Shown: piece by piece, positions 53,141 through 61,893 of the stretch
How positions within the stretch are numbered: position 1 is the first letter of the stretch
How the letters are laid out: each line of letters opens with the position of its first letter
Notes under the pieces: model-generated
What the model saw: only the letters and a program-made list of their open reading frames with translations
The model's database searches: none
What the model was told of the DNA's origin: nothing
Source: SHZI01 sp964384525
Lineage (GTDB): Bacteria; Pseudomonadota; Gammaproteobacteria; Steroidobacterales; GCA-2729495
Direction of reading: 5' to 3'
Assembly (NCBI GenBank): GCA_964384525.1
Contig: CAYLKO010000002.1
Coordinates: 38,290-102,289, forward strand
Length of the DNA stretch: 64,000 bases
Made by a program: the position numbers and the translations under genes

Positions 53141-54349
53141 ATGGAAGGACGTCAGGCATTACCGCTGGCCGGGGTGCGGGTCATCGAATTCACGCACATG
53201 GTCATGGGGCCGGCGGCGGGCCTGATCCTCGCCGACCTGGGCGCCGACGTGATCAAGATCGAGCCGATGGGTGGCGACAGCACCCGGCGCCTGCCCGGCT
53301 CGGGTGCCGGCTACTTTCCCATGTACAACCGCAACAAGCGCAGCCTGTGCGTGGATCTGAAGGCCGAGGCCGGGCGCGAAGCGGTCCTGAAGCTGCTCGA
53401 TACGGCCGACGTGCTGATCGAGAACTTCCGGCCGGGAACGATGGACCGCCTGGGTCTGGGCCATGCCGCCCTGCAGGTACGGAATCCGCGACTGGTGTAT
53501 TGCTCGGAGAAGGGCTTTCTGCCGGGTCCCTACGAGCACCGCACCGCCCTCGATGAAGTGGCCCAGATGATGGGTGGCCTGGCTTACATGACCGGCCCGC
53601 CGGGGCAGCCCTTGCGTGCGGGGACCTCGGTCATCGACGTGCAGGGTGGCATGTTCGGCGCGGTTGGCATCATCGCTGCACTCTTTCAGCGGCAGTCGAC
53701 CGGCCAGGGCCAGAATGTGGTCGCTTCCCTGTTCGAGAGCACGGTATTTCTGGTGGGCCAGCATATGGCCCAGTTTGCCGTTACCGGGAAGCCGGCGGCA
53801 CCGATGCCGGTGCGGGTCTCGGCCTGGGCGATCTATCAGGTCTTTGCAACCGGCGATGGCGAGCAGGTCTTTGTCGGTGTCGTGAGCGACAAACAGTGGA
53901 AGGACTTCTGTACGGCCTTCGAGCTGCACGACCTCGCCGCGGATGCAACCCTGGAGCGCAACAACGACCGGGTCAAGCACAAGGACCGGCTGTTGCCATT
54001 GATCAAGGCGACCTTCCTCAAGTACAGCAAGCAGGAACTGATGGCGAAGCTGGAAAAGACCGGCCTGCCATTTGCGCCCATCACCCGGCCTGAAGAATTG
54101 TTCGACGATCCGCACCTGGCGGCGAGCGCGGGCCTGTTGCCGCTCACCGTCACCGACGGTGCTCTTGCAGGTGAACCGATGCAGCTGCCGGCCTTGCCGC
54201 TGGCGATGGATGGCCACCGCTTCGGGGTACACAGGGATGTGCCGCGAGCCGGCGAGCACAGCCGTGAAATTCTCGAGGCGGCCGGTTTTTCCGCCAGTCA
54301 GATCAACGCGCTGGTTGAGCAGCAGGTGATCGGCGTGGCGTCGGCCTGA
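53141..54349 (+). CDS. Family III CoA-transferase (CaiB/BaiF)
   Basis: This 402-residue protein has the family's N-terminal block VIEFTHMVMGPAAGLILADL and GADVIKIEPMGGD, and the probable catalytic Asp in the LDEVAQMMGGL region. Enzymes of this class move CoA between carboxylic acids (formyl-CoA:oxalate, carnitine, bile acid or succinyl-CoA acceptors), so the substrate cannot be named. AGG precedes the ATG. Its C-terminus ends two bases before leuD on the opposite strand; it is divergent from the HMG-CoA lyase gene, suggesting a role in acyl-CoA breakdown. Confidence 0.88.
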   Translation: MEGRQALPLAGVRVIEFTHMVMGPAAGLILADLGADVIKIEPMGGDSTRRLPGSGAGYFPMYNRNKRSLCVDLKAEAGREAVLKLLDTADVLIENFRPGTMDRLGLGHAALQVRNPRLVYCSEKGFLPGPYEHRTALDEVAQMMGGLAYMTGPPGQPLRAGTSVIDVQGGMFGAVGIIAALFQRQSTGQGQNVVASLFESTVFLVGQHMAQFAVTGKPAAPMPVRVSAWAIYQVFATGDGEQVFVGVVSDKQWKDFCTAFELHDLAADATLERNNDRVKHKDRLLPLIKATFLKYSKQELMAKLEKTGLPFAPITRPEELFDDPHLAASAGLLPLTVTDGALAGEPMQLPALPLAMDGHRFGVHRDVPRAGEHSREILEAAGFSASQINALVEQQVIGVASA

Positions 54350-54351
54350 GC

Positions 54352-55005
54352 TTAGGGGGTCTGGCCTGCTTGCCCCGGCCGGGGCAGTCGATGGATCCAC
54401 GGACGACGGATGCGATCCGCCGCCTGGAAGGCCTGGATCGCCTCGTCCCGCTTCAGCGTCATCGCGATCGCATCCAGCCCCTCGAGCAGCATGTCGCGAT
54501 CGGCCTCGGCCATGATGAACGCGTGCCGATCGCCGGTCGGCGCCAGCACCACGCAATCCACGAGGTCCACGGTCAGCAGATTGTCGGCCGGCGCCGCCTC
54601 GACCTGCAGAGCCAGGGATTCCACCACGTTGTTGGGAAGATTCACGGGCACGATGCCATTGCGCACGCAATTGCCCTCGAAGATCGTGCCAAAGCCCGGG
54701 GCGATGATCGCGCGGAAGCCCCATTCATGCAGGGCCCAGACCGCGTGCTCCCGTGAAGACCCGCAACCGAAGTTCAAGCCTCCCAGCAGGATTTGCGCCT
54801 CGCGGTACGGTGGCTGATTCAGGATGAATTCGGGATTTTCATCCCGGCTTCCGGGGCTCAGGTAGCGCCAGCCGGCAAAGAGGCCATCCGCGAGGCCAAC
54901 CTTGGACACGCGTTTCATCTCCCGGCTGGGGATGATGGCGTCGGTATCCACATTGATCCGCAAAAGAGGCGCCGCGATCGCGGTCAGTCTGCTGAACTTT
55001 TCCAT
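54352..55005 (-). CDS. leuD: 3-Isopropylmalate dehydratase small subunit
   Basis: This 217-residue subunit has LRINVDTDAIIPSREM near the N-terminus, the loop GCGSSREHAVWAL (residues about 93-105) and PGFGTIFEGNCVRNGI. With LeuC it isomerises 2- to 3-isopropylmalate in leucine synthesis. leuC lies 18 bases upstream on the same strand. No leuB or leuA was seen in this window; they may lie elsewhere. Confidence 0.95.
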   Translation of the reverse strand: MEKFSRLTAIAAPLLRINVDTDAIIPSREMKRVSKVGLADGLFAGWRYLSPGSRDENPEFILNQPPYREAQILLGGLNFGCGSSREHAVWALHEWGFRAIIAPGFGTIFEGNCVRNGIVPVNLPNNVVESLALQVEAAPADNLLTVDLVDCVVLAPTGDRHAFIMAEADRDMLLEGLDAIAMTLKRDEAIQAFQAADRIRRPWIHRLPRPGQAGQTP

Positions 55006-55023
55006 GTCTGCTCGTGTGCCGCC

Positions 55024-56433
55024 CTAAAGCGGGGCCAGTTGGCGCACATCAGCCAGCGTGCCGGCGATGGCGGAGGCGGCCACGGTTGCGGGGCTGGCCA
55101 GATGGGTGCGGGTGCGCGGCCCCTGCCGGTTCTCGAAGTTGCGGTTGGTGCTGCTGACCACGCGTTCCTCGAGGCCGAAGCTCTCGCCGCCGGCATAAAA
55201 GCACATCGAGCAGCCGGACTCCCGCCATTCGAAGCCTGCATCGAGGAATATCCGGTCCAGACCTTCGGCCTCGGCGGCCTTCTTGACCTGGGTCGAGCCG
55301 GGGACGCAGATCGCTCTGACGCCGGCCGCCACCCGTCGCCCGCGGAGGATGCCGGCGGCTTCCCGCAGATCGCTCAAGCGGCTGTTGGTGCAGGAGCCGA
55401 TGAAGGCGCTGCCGATCGGCAGACCCTGGAGCGGCGTGCCCGGTGTCAGTCCCATGTACTGCAAGGCGCGTTCCGCCGACTGCCGACGATTGGCATCAGC
55501 CTCGTCGGCTGGATCAGGCACCAGCCCGGTGATTGCACTGCCATGCTGGGGACTGGTTCCCCACGTCACCTGAGGTGCGAGGTCGCTGCAATCGATGGCG
55601 AGTTCCTGGTCGAAAATCGTGCCGGGATCGGTGGCGAGTGTGCGCCAATAGGCCACCGCCTGATCCCAGAGTTCGGGCCCTGGCGCATGGGGCCGGCCCT
55701 TCACGTATTCGTAGGTGAGCTCATCCGGGGCAATGATGCCGGTGAAGGCGCCGAATTCGACAGCCATGTTGCACAGGGTCAGGCGGGCTTCCACCGGCAG
55801 ACTGGTGATGGCGCTGCCGGCAAATTCGATGGCATGGCCGACGCCGCCGGCCGCGCCATGGCGATGGATCAGATGCAGGATCAGGTCCTTGGAATACACA
55901 TTGCGGGCCAGTTGCCCGTCGAACCGGATGCGCATGGCCTTGGGCTTGCGGACCACGAGCGTCTGGGTGGCCATCGCATGCTCGGCCTCCGTTGAGCCGA
56001 TGCCCCAGGCCAACGCCCCCAGCCCGCCGATCGTGCCGGTGTGACTGTCCGGGCACACCAGGGTGACGCCGGGCAGGGCAATACCCATTTCCGGCGATAC
56101 CACATGGACTATTCCCTGGCGATCATCGCCGAGGTCGTACAGATTGATGCCGGCAGCCTGGGCCGATGCCCGGGTGCTGGTGATGAAGTCCCGTCCACCC
56201 GGCACGCGGGTGTGGTCCGTGCGACCGGGGGTGGTGTCGACGATGTGGTCCATGGTGCAAAACACCATTTCCGGATTGCGCACTGGCCGCTTGGCGGCTT
56301 CCAGGCCCTTCAGGGCTACACTCCCGGTGCGTTCGTGCAGGAAGATGCGATCGATATACAGCAGGCTCGTGTTGTCGCCGAGGTCGGCAACCTGATGTTC
56401 GCTCCAGAGTTTCTCGAAAATGCTGCGCTTCAT
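55024..56433 (-). CDS. leuC: 3-Isopropylmalate dehydratase large subunit
   Basis: This 469-residue [4Fe-4S] subunit of isopropylmalate isomerase has LYIDRIFLHERTG at the start, VCPDSHTGTIGGLGALAWGIG, the first cluster Cys in GSCTNSRLSD and the later pair in SGCSMCFYAGGE. Full length for LeuC (about 465-470). It is the upstream gene of the leuCD pair. Confidence 0.96.
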   Translation of the reverse strand: MKRSIFEKLWSEHQVADLGDNTSLLYIDRIFLHERTGSVALKGLEAAKRPVRNPEMVFCTMDHIVDTTPGRTDHTRVPGGRDFITSTRASAQAAGINLYDLGDDRQGIVHVVSPEMGIALPGVTLVCPDSHTGTIGGLGALAWGIGSTEAEHAMATQTLVVRKPKAMRIRFDGQLARNVYSKDLILHLIHRHGAAGGVGHAIEFAGSAITSLPVEARLTLCNMAVEFGAFTGIIAPDELTYEYVKGRPHAPGPELWDQAVAYWRTLATDPGTIFDQELAIDCSDLAPQVTWGTSPQHGSAITGLVPDPADEADANRRQSAERALQYMGLTPGTPLQGLPIGSAFIGSCTNSRLSDLREAAGILRGRRVAAGVRAICVPGSTQVKKAAEAEGLDRIFLDAGFEWRESGCSMCFYAGGESFGLEERVVSSTNRNFENRQGPRTRTHLASPATVAASAIAGTLADVRQLAPL

Positions 56434-56446
56434 GACTGAGGTCAGG

Positions 56447-57028
56447 ATGATAACAGTTCCGGATCACCCACAACCCCGCGGGAGCGGCCAGCCCGGCAAG
56501 GTGCCGCCACACGGTGTACGCCTCTTCGGCGTGCTCTGGGGCATCGGTGGCGTGGCCGCGGTGCTGATATTTGCCGTCGTCAGCATGGGACACCACACGG
56601 TGGAAGCGGTGGGTGCCGGACTGGTGCTGGTGGAATGGCTCGCGCTGCTCGGCAACTCCGCCTTCATGGGCTGGATGGTGGGCTATCGATCGCTGCAGCA
56701 GCGCTTTTCGCCGCGCATCGCCGCCCGGGCCCTGCATCTCTACCTGGCGCCCAGCATCGGTCGCCTGCTGCTGGCGCCGCTGTTCTGCACCGGCTACTTC
56801 GGTGCAACGCCCCGCTTGCGCCGGATGGTGTGGATCGGCTCGGGCCTGATCCTTGGTGCCGTCTTGCTGGGCAGTCGCATTCCCCAGCCGTGGCGGGGAA
56901 TACTGGATGCCGGCGTGCTGGTGGCCCTCAGCTGGGGGACGGTGACGCTGCTCACGGCCGCCCGGATTACCTTCCGGGAAGGCCGTGGACTCGTTCCGGC
57001 AGAGGTGTCGCCAGCCACAGGGCTATAA
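56447..57028 (+). CDS. Four-span membrane protein of unknown function
   Basis: This protein of about 193 residues has roughly four hydrophobic segments (starting VLWGIGGVAAVLIFAVVSMG and ending in LDAGVLVALSWGTVTLLTAA). No catalytic motif is visible. I start at the ATG at 56447, with GAGG upstream; earlier ATGs overlap the leuC start on the other strand. It ends eight bases before moaC and is probably co-transcribed with it, which would make it the first gene of the pterin/molybdopterin run. Confidence 0.7.
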   Translation: MITVPDHPQPRGSGQPGKVPPHGVRLFGVLWGIGGVAAVLIFAVVSMGHHTVEAVGAGLVLVEWLALLGNSAFMGWMVGYRSLQQRFSPRIAARALHLYLAPSIGRLLLAPLFCTGYFGATPRLRRMVWIGSGLILGAVLLGSRIPQPWRGILDAGVLVALSWGTVTLLTAARITFREGRGLVPAEVSPATGL

Positions 57029-57036
57029 TCTGCCCC

Positions 57037-57510
57037 GTGCTTTCCCATATCGACAAGCAGAACCGGCCCGCGATGGTCGATGTCAGCGGCAAGCTGGTCA
57101 CCCGACGCACCGCACAGGCGCAGGTTCGCGTCATTCTGCCGCCCGAGGTGCGCGCCGCCTTCACCGGAGGCGATATCCAGAGCCCCAAGGGGCCGGTGTT
57201 CCACACCGCCATCATTGCCGGAACCCAGGCCGCCAAACGCACCCACGAACTGATTCCCTTCTGTCACCCGATCGGTCTCGACAGCTGCCGGATCGACATC
57301 GCGCTGGATGAGGCCGGCGATGTGCAGATCCACTGCACCACCCGCGTGGAGCATCGCACCGGTGTGGAGATGGAGGCGCTGACGGGCGCCTCGGTTGCCG
57401 CCCTGACGATTTACGACATGTGCAAGGCGCTGTCGCATGACATCGTGATCACCGACCTGCGACTCCTGACCAAGACCGGGGGCAAGAGTGACGTTGGAGC
57501 CGGGGGCTGA
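57037..57510 (+). CDS. moaC: Cyclic pyranopterin monophosphate synthase MoaC
   Basis: This 157-residue enzyme makes cPMP from the MoaA product, an early step in molybdopterin synthesis. The MVDVSGK start, the substrate-binding FCHPIGLDSCRIDI region, and EMEALTGASVAALTIYDMCKAL with the catalytic KALSHDIVI block match MoaC. The GTG at 57037 puts VLSHIDKQNRPAMVDVS at the start, as in relatives. It overlaps mobA by 23 bases. It supplies molybdopterin for the molybdoenzyme at 17.8 kb and any xanthine-oxidase-family enzyme. Confidence 0.94.
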   Translation: MLSHIDKQNRPAMVDVSGKLVTRRTAQAQVRVILPPEVRAAFTGGDIQSPKGPVFHTAIIAGTQAAKRTHELIPFCHPIGLDSCRIDIALDEAGDVQIHCTTRVEHRTGVEMEALTGASVAALTIYDMCKALSHDIVITDLRLLTKTGGKSDVGAGG

Positions 57511-58114
57511 GCACTTGCGGTTGCGTGGTCTGGTTCTGGCCGGTGGCCGCAGCACGCGCATGGGGCAGGACAAGGCGGCGCTGGCCATCGGTGGCCGCCC
57601 GCTGCTGGCGCGGACCGTGGCCCTGCTCGAACTATTCACCTGCTCCGTGCACGTCGGCATTCGCCGGGACCAGCTGGATGACCAGTTGCGCCGGCAGTTT
57701 GCCGTGCTGACGGACGATCCGTCGGTGGAGGGACCGGTGGCGGCACTGCTGACGGCCTGGCGCACTGATCCGGGCGCGGCCTGGCTGGTGCTTGCCTGCG
57801 ACATGCCCGGCATCGACGAGCTGACACTGCAGACCCTGGTGGCAAGCCGTGATGCCGCGTGCGGCGGCACCGCCTGGACCAACCCGGCGGATGGATTGCC
57901 CGAGCCGTTGTGCGCCATTTGGGAACCCGCTACCCTCGCTCGCCTGGCCGCACAGGTCGTCGGGCCTTCAGCCGGATCAGTGAGTCCGCGCCGGGTTCTG
58001 GCTGAATCGTGCCCACACTTGTTGAATCCGGCCCGTGCAGAGGCTCTGGCAAGTCTCAACACGCCGGCTGATCTGCATCATTTTCTGGAAAATCCACATG
58101 GCCACGAGCACTAA
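57488..58114 (+). CDS. mobA: Molybdenum cofactor guanylyltransferase MobA
   Basis: This protein of about 208 residues has the nucleotidyltransferase signature LAGGRSTRMGQDKA and the Asp in DMPGID. It attaches GMP to molybdopterin to form the MGD cofactor used by DMSO-reductase-family enzymes such as the one at 17.8 kb. It starts at GTG 57488 within moaC and overlaps folE by 17 bases, showing tight translational coupling. The 3' part (PGIDELTLQTLVASRDAA onward) is normal. Confidence 0.92.
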   Translation: MTLEPGAEHLRLRGLVLAGGRSTRMGQDKAALAIGGRPLLARTVALLELFTCSVHVGIRRDQLDDQLRRQFAVLTDDPSVEGPVAALLTAWRTDPGAAWLVLACDMPGIDELTLQTLVASRDAACGGTAWTNPADGLPEPLCAIWEPATLARLAAQVVGPSAGSVSPRRVLAESCPHLLNPARAEALASLNTPADLHHFLENPHGHEH

Positions 58115-58694
58115 AAAAGCCGTCCGCAAACCGTCGCGCACTGATGCCGAACGGGCGGTACAGACCCTGCTGGCCTTCATCGGCGAAGATCCGGCGCGCC
58201 GCGGCCTGAAACGTACGCCGGCAAGATTTCTCGGTGCCTACGAAGACTGGTTTGCCGGCTACCAGATCGACCCGCATGCGCTGCTGGGTGCGTCCTTCCA
58301 TCAGGTCGACAACTACGACCGGATCGTCGTGCTGACCAACATCGATTTCGAATCACACTGCGAACATCATGTTGCACCGGTCATCGGGCGGGCCCACGTC
58401 GCCTATCTGCCGGACCGGCGTCTGGCGGGCATCAGCAAACTGGCGCGGGTGGTCGAGGCCTACACCAAACGATTGATCGTGCAGGAAAGGGTCACCGCCG
58501 AGATCGCCCGCTGCATCCAGCAGGTGCTGGAGCCGCGTGGGGTCGCCGTGGTCGTCGAGGCCCGGCACCATTGTCTGACCACCCGCGGTGTCCACCGGCC
58601 CAATGTACGGATGACGACGAGCGAGATGCTGGGTGCATTTCAGGATGATGACCGGATCCGTGCCGAATTCCTGGCGACGATTGCCCGTGGCTGA
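58098..58694 (+). CDS. folE: GTP cyclohydrolase I FolE
   Basis: This 198-residue enzyme begins folate synthesis from GTP. Family motifs are SHCEHHVAPVIGRAHVAYLP (zinc Cys and catalytic His) and EARHHCLTTRGVHRPN (second zinc Cys). I start at the ATG at 58098; it overlaps mobA. It shares GTP as substrate with the first molybdopterin step (MoaA), so moaC-mobA-folE forms a pterin-related operon. The MaoC-like gene begins 13 bases after its stop. Confidence 0.94.
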   Translation: MATSTKKAVRKPSRTDAERAVQTLLAFIGEDPARRGLKRTPARFLGAYEDWFAGYQIDPHALLGASFHQVDNYDRIVVLTNIDFESHCEHHVAPVIGRAHVAYLPDRRLAGISKLARVVEAYTKRLIVQERVTAEIARCIQQVLEPRGVAVVVEARHHCLTTRGVHRPNVRMTTSEMLGAFQDDDRIRAEFLATIARG

Positions 58695-58707
58695 AGCGGA
58701 AAACACG

Positions 58708-59175
58708 ATGAGCAAGCTGGTATTTCGTTGCGCCGCCGACGTGAAGGCCTACGAAGGCATGGAGATCGGTGTGTCGGACTGGATCCTCGTGGATCAGGAC
58801 CGGATCAACCGCTTTGCCGATGCCACCGAGGATCATCAGTGGATCCACGTCGACGTGGCGCGCGCCCGGGCGGAACTGCCCATCGCATCAACCATCGCCC
58901 ACGGTTATCTGCTGGTGTCACTGATGCCGAAACTGTTGGATACCTTCGTGGAGTTCCAGGGCGTCAAGCGGGTGATCAATTACGGCCTGAATGAAGTCCG
59001 CTTCAAGAACATGGTCCCGGCCGGCAAGCGGGTGCGCATGCGTGGCAAGTTGAAGTCGGCGCGCCAGCGGGCCGGTGGCTTGCAGGTGATCATGCAGAAC
59101 ACCATCGAGATCGAGGGTGAGGTCAAGCCCGCCTGCACGATAGAAACCCTGGTGCTGTACTTTTTTGACGCCTGA
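58708..59175 (+). CDS. MaoC-like hot-dog dehydratase
   Basis: This 155-residue protein is of the MaoC/(R)-specific enoyl-CoA hydratase family. The hydratase motif is seen in NRFADATEDHQWIHVD (Asp and His of the catalytic pair) with ASTIAHGYLLVSLMP. It probably adds water to trans-2-enoyl-CoA esters. It is 13 bases after folE in the same direction; nothing links it to pterins, so it could be a passenger of the operon. Confidence 0.88.
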   Translation: MSKLVFRCAADVKAYEGMEIGVSDWILVDQDRINRFADATEDHQWIHVDVARARAELPIASTIAHGYLLVSLMPKLLDTFVEFQGVKRVINYGLNEVRFKNMVPAGKRVRMRGKLKSARQRAGGLQVIMQNTIEIEGEVKPACTIETLVLYFFDA

Positions 59176-59210
59176 GCTTGTGATGCCTGAGCTGTTGATG
59201 CCCCGGGCCC

Positions 59211-59981
59211 TCAACGAGTCGCAAGGCGGGCCTGCAGCGCGTTGAGGAAGTCCCGGACCCGGGCTGCATTGACGCCCAGGTCACCCCGACCAACCCTCGA
59301 CTTGGACCGTACATCGACCCGGGTGCCATTGGCTTCCGGGCGAATGCGGATCACGACATCATCCCGAAAATGCATCCACGGCGTTTCCGCCGTGGCTTCG
59401 ATGCGGCCATCGGTCTGGTTGGCATCCACCAGCGCCCAGCCCTTGTCGGCTACCACGGCCTGTGCTGCTGCGAACACGGCATCCACCGGTTGGGCAATGA
59501 CCAAGGGATGCAGATCCGGGTAGGCCGCTTTCTGGGCCGCTGCGGCTGCGGGTCCCGAATACGCGGGCGGGGTCTGGGCATCCTGCTGGCGCAGCGGCAG
59601 GACGGCGACGAATTCCGGTGGATTGTCGGTGTCCGTGCTGATGTCGTGGATGGGCGGTGCGTGTCGGGCCTTGTTGATCACCACGCCGTTGTTGACGGTG
59701 ATGGCAAGGCCAACCAGCAGTGCGAGCCAGGTCGCGGTGCGCGAGGCGGTACCTGCCGTGCCACCACTGCGCAACAGTCCGATGGCTGCTGCCACGGCCG
59801 CAATCAGCAGCAACAGGCTCGCCACTGCGTAGGCCCCCATGCCCGTCAGCGGTGACAGCACTCCGGTTCTGGCTGCAAGACCGGCGGCTGCCGCCACGAT
59901 CAGACCGATGGCTGCCAGCCAGATGCCGATGCGGGAAGTTCGGGAGCCTTTGCGGGGAATTGACTGGAGTGCGTCTCTCAT
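59211..59981 (-). CDS. DUF1499 domain membrane protein
   Basis: This 256-residue protein has three or four N-terminal membrane spans (about residues 15-110), then a DUF1499 domain with its typical openings (INKARHAPPIHDISTDTDNPP and AYSGPAAAAAQKAAYPDL) and IEATAETPWMHFRDDVVIRI. No enzymatic activity is known for DUF1499. AAGGAG sits five bases before the ATG. It is divergent from tesB over about 66 bases and convergent with the MaoC gene. Confidence 0.88.
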   Translation of the reverse strand: MRDALQSIPRKGSRTSRIGIWLAAIGLIVAAAAGLAARTGVLSPLTGMGAYAVASLLLLIAAVAAAIGLLRSGGTAGTASRTATWLALLVGLAITVNNGVVINKARHAPPIHDISTDTDNPPEFVAVLPLRQQDAQTPPAYSGPAAAAAQKAAYPDLHPLVIAQPVDAVFAAAQAVVADKGWALVDANQTDGRIEATAETPWMHFRDDVVIRIRPEANGTRVDVRSKSRVGRGDLGVNAARVRDFLNALQARLATR

Positions 59982-60047
59982 GGGCTCTCCTTGCGTGCCG
60001 AAACCTTAGCACATGCCGGTTGCAATTCGGACGGTTACAATTCCTGC

Positions 60048-60917
60048 ATGATATATCGTCCGCAAGATCTCGTTTCCCTCCTCGACCTGGAACCGATCGA
60101 GAAGAATATCTTCCGTGGTCAGCGCCGTGATATCGGCACGCCCCAGGTGTTCGGTGGGCAGGTTCTGGGCCAGGCGCTGGCAGCTGCCAGCCGCACCGTC
60201 AGCGATCGCGCAGTGCATTCTCTGCATGCCTATTTTCTCAAACGCGGCGATGTGAATGCGCCGATCGTCTACGAAGTCGATCGCGCCCGTGACGGTGGCG
60301 CGTTCTCGAACCGGCGGGTCGTCGCCATCCAGCATGGCGAGCAGATCTTCAACATGACAGCCTCATTTCAGGCGGCGGAGCAGGGGCTGGAACATCAGGT
60401 TACGATGCCCATCGTGCCGGGTCCGGACAAGCTCAAGGAACTGGAAGAGCTGGCGCAGGAATTCGCCGGCCGGATCCCGGAGCGCATGGAGAAGTTCCTG
60501 AAGTGGGAGCGACCCTTCCATGTGCGACCGATCGATCCGCACCAGTTCCTGCTGCACGAGAACCGGGCGCCGGTGAAGCAGTTCTGGATCCGGGCCGCCG
60601 AAGTGCTGCCGGCGAACTCCTTCCTGCACCAGGCGCTGCTCACCTATTTCTCGGATTACGAACTCATCGGCACGGCGACCCTGCCGCATGGCCTCGATGC
60701 CGGGCGGGACCGCCTGCAGCTGGCAAGCCTCGACCATGCGATGTGGTTCCACCGGCCGGTCCGGGTGGATGAATGGCTGCTCTTCGCGCTGGACAGCCCG
60801 GCGGCGTCGGGCGGTCGCGGGCTGGTGCGTGGTTATGTGTACACCGAAGCGGGGGAGCTCGTGGTGACGATGATGCAGGAGGGGCTGATCCGGGTCCGAC
60901 CTGGGGCGGCTGGCTGA
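60048..60917 (+). CDS. tesB: Acyl-CoA thioesterase II
   Basis: This 289-residue double hot-dog thioesterase has the TesB blocks GTPQVFGGQVLGQALAAA, VHSLHAYFLKRGD, YEVDRARDGGAFSNRRVVA and SLDHAMWFHRP. It hydrolyses acyl-CoA of varied length. The start at ATG 60048 is the usual MIYRPQDLVSLLDLEPIEKNIFRG-like opening, cut here. It is followed at once by low-complexity sequence and a run of Ns, so what lies downstream is unknown. Confidence 0.93.
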   Translation: MIYRPQDLVSLLDLEPIEKNIFRGQRRDIGTPQVFGGQVLGQALAAASRTVSDRAVHSLHAYFLKRGDVNAPIVYEVDRARDGGAFSNRRVVAIQHGEQIFNMTASFQAAEQGLEHQVTMPIVPGPDKLKELEELAQEFAGRIPERMEKFLKWERPFHVRPIDPHQFLLHENRAPVKQFWIRAAEVLPANSFLHQALLTYFSDYELIGTATLPHGLDAGRDRLQLASLDHAMWFHRPVRVDEWLLFALDSPAASGGRGLVRGYVYTEAGELVVTMMQEGLIRVRPGAAG

Positions 60918-61161
60918 CGTACTCCGTGGCTCGCGGCCGCCCGGCGGGGGGGGCCCATTAGCGGCGGGAAGGGTGGCCGCGAATAGGGGAAGGGGAACCC
61001 CCCCGAGACAGAAGCAGGGGGGGAGGGNNNNNNNNNNCGGGCCCGCCCGGGGGGGTTTCCCTCGTGCGCGCGTTTCGGGGCCCCTTCTATCCTCTATTGG
61101 TCCCCCCCCGCCAGACTGCCGCTGCGGGGGAGTGGTGGCAGGGCAGCGTGAGGTAGCAAGG
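60918..61161. other. Scaffold gap: G/C runs with ten Ns
   Basis: Ordinary sequence ends just after tesB. G-rich and C-rich runs follow, with ten Ns at 61,028-61,037, then another G/C-rich stretch. The DNA to the right differs in base composition and content, so two contigs have been joined here. No gene or repeat was identified. Confidence 0.85.
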
Positions 61162-61878
61162 TTACCGCCTAGCCGGACCAAAACGTTGCAATAAATATGC
61201 GGAACGCTCTGACTCCGATGCAAATTCAATGATCTTCACTAGATCTATTCCTTCCAGCTCATCTGCTGGAAGAATGTCAGCCATGGTGCCTTCATCAAGG
61301 ATTACCAGGAGCTTTCCGGCTTTCTCTGAGGTATAGACCGCGCCACCCTCAAAGCACAGATATAGAACTCTTTCCGACGACACAGACATCAAGAACCTCT
61401 TTTCGTACTGGCTTCGGATGGACTTTAGTTTCCACGCCACATCTGCGCGCTTCTTTTCTAGAATTTCTCGAGTTGCCGTGGAAACTTGCTTAATTATTAT
61501 CTCAGGGTTTTGACTCTCAGATACAGCAGATGAAACCAGCTCCCTCATGGAAAGTTCCGAAACGTTACGACTTGTTGTCGAGTTGCAAAAACTGCATACC
61601 GTTACCGTATTGGCGGCATCTATTGCGAGCGAAAGTTTATTCTTCTCAGCGGCACCTGACTCTGGGAGTAACTCTGAAACCAACTTTCGAATGTCTTTTA
61701 GGTAACCACCCTGCTTTTTTCCAATGATGTGCTCAACGGTGAGTTGACGCCAAAGATCGAATGACGGCTCTTTGCTTCCGGCGCCACACAACTGGCAAAT
61801 GCCACCCGAACGTAAGTGAACGGCGTACGAATAGCCAAACAGTGATTGGCAGTTTTTGTAATTGTAATCACCGCGCAT
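61162..61878 (-). CDS. HNH-type nuclease, integron-array gene
   Basis: This protein of about 238 residues has a zinc-ribbon HNH core: CQLCGAG, then LTVEHIIGKKQGG (HNH motif His), and VCSFCNSTTS near residue 100. The rest is a helical C-terminal region without a recognised domain. I start at ATG 61878 (MRGDYNY), which has AAGG upstream. An ATG at 62052 gives 58 more residues, mostly encoded by the inverted-repeat element, and overlaps the previous stop by ATGA; I think that start is secondary. It could be a restriction, homing or toxin nuclease. Its 3' end is near the scaffold gap, and no attC was found after it. Confidence 0.75.
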   Translation of the reverse strand: MRGDYNYKNCQSLFGYSYAVHLRSGGICQLCGAGSKEPSFDLWRQLTVEHIIGKKQGGYLKDIRKLVSELLPESGAAEKNKLSLAIDAANTVTVCSFCNSTTSRNVSELSMRELVSSAVSESQNPEIIIKQVSTATREILEKKRADVAWKLKSIRSQYEKRFLMSVSSERVLYLCFEGGAVYTSEKAGKLLVILDEGTMADILPADELEGIDLVKIIEFASESERSAYLLQRFGPARR

Positions 61879-61893
61879 GTTTGCTGTGCCTTC

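Noticed and set aside
53159..54724. 521-residue open frame opposite the CoA-transferase
   Set aside because: Antisense shadow in high-GC sequence, covering a well-supported gene.
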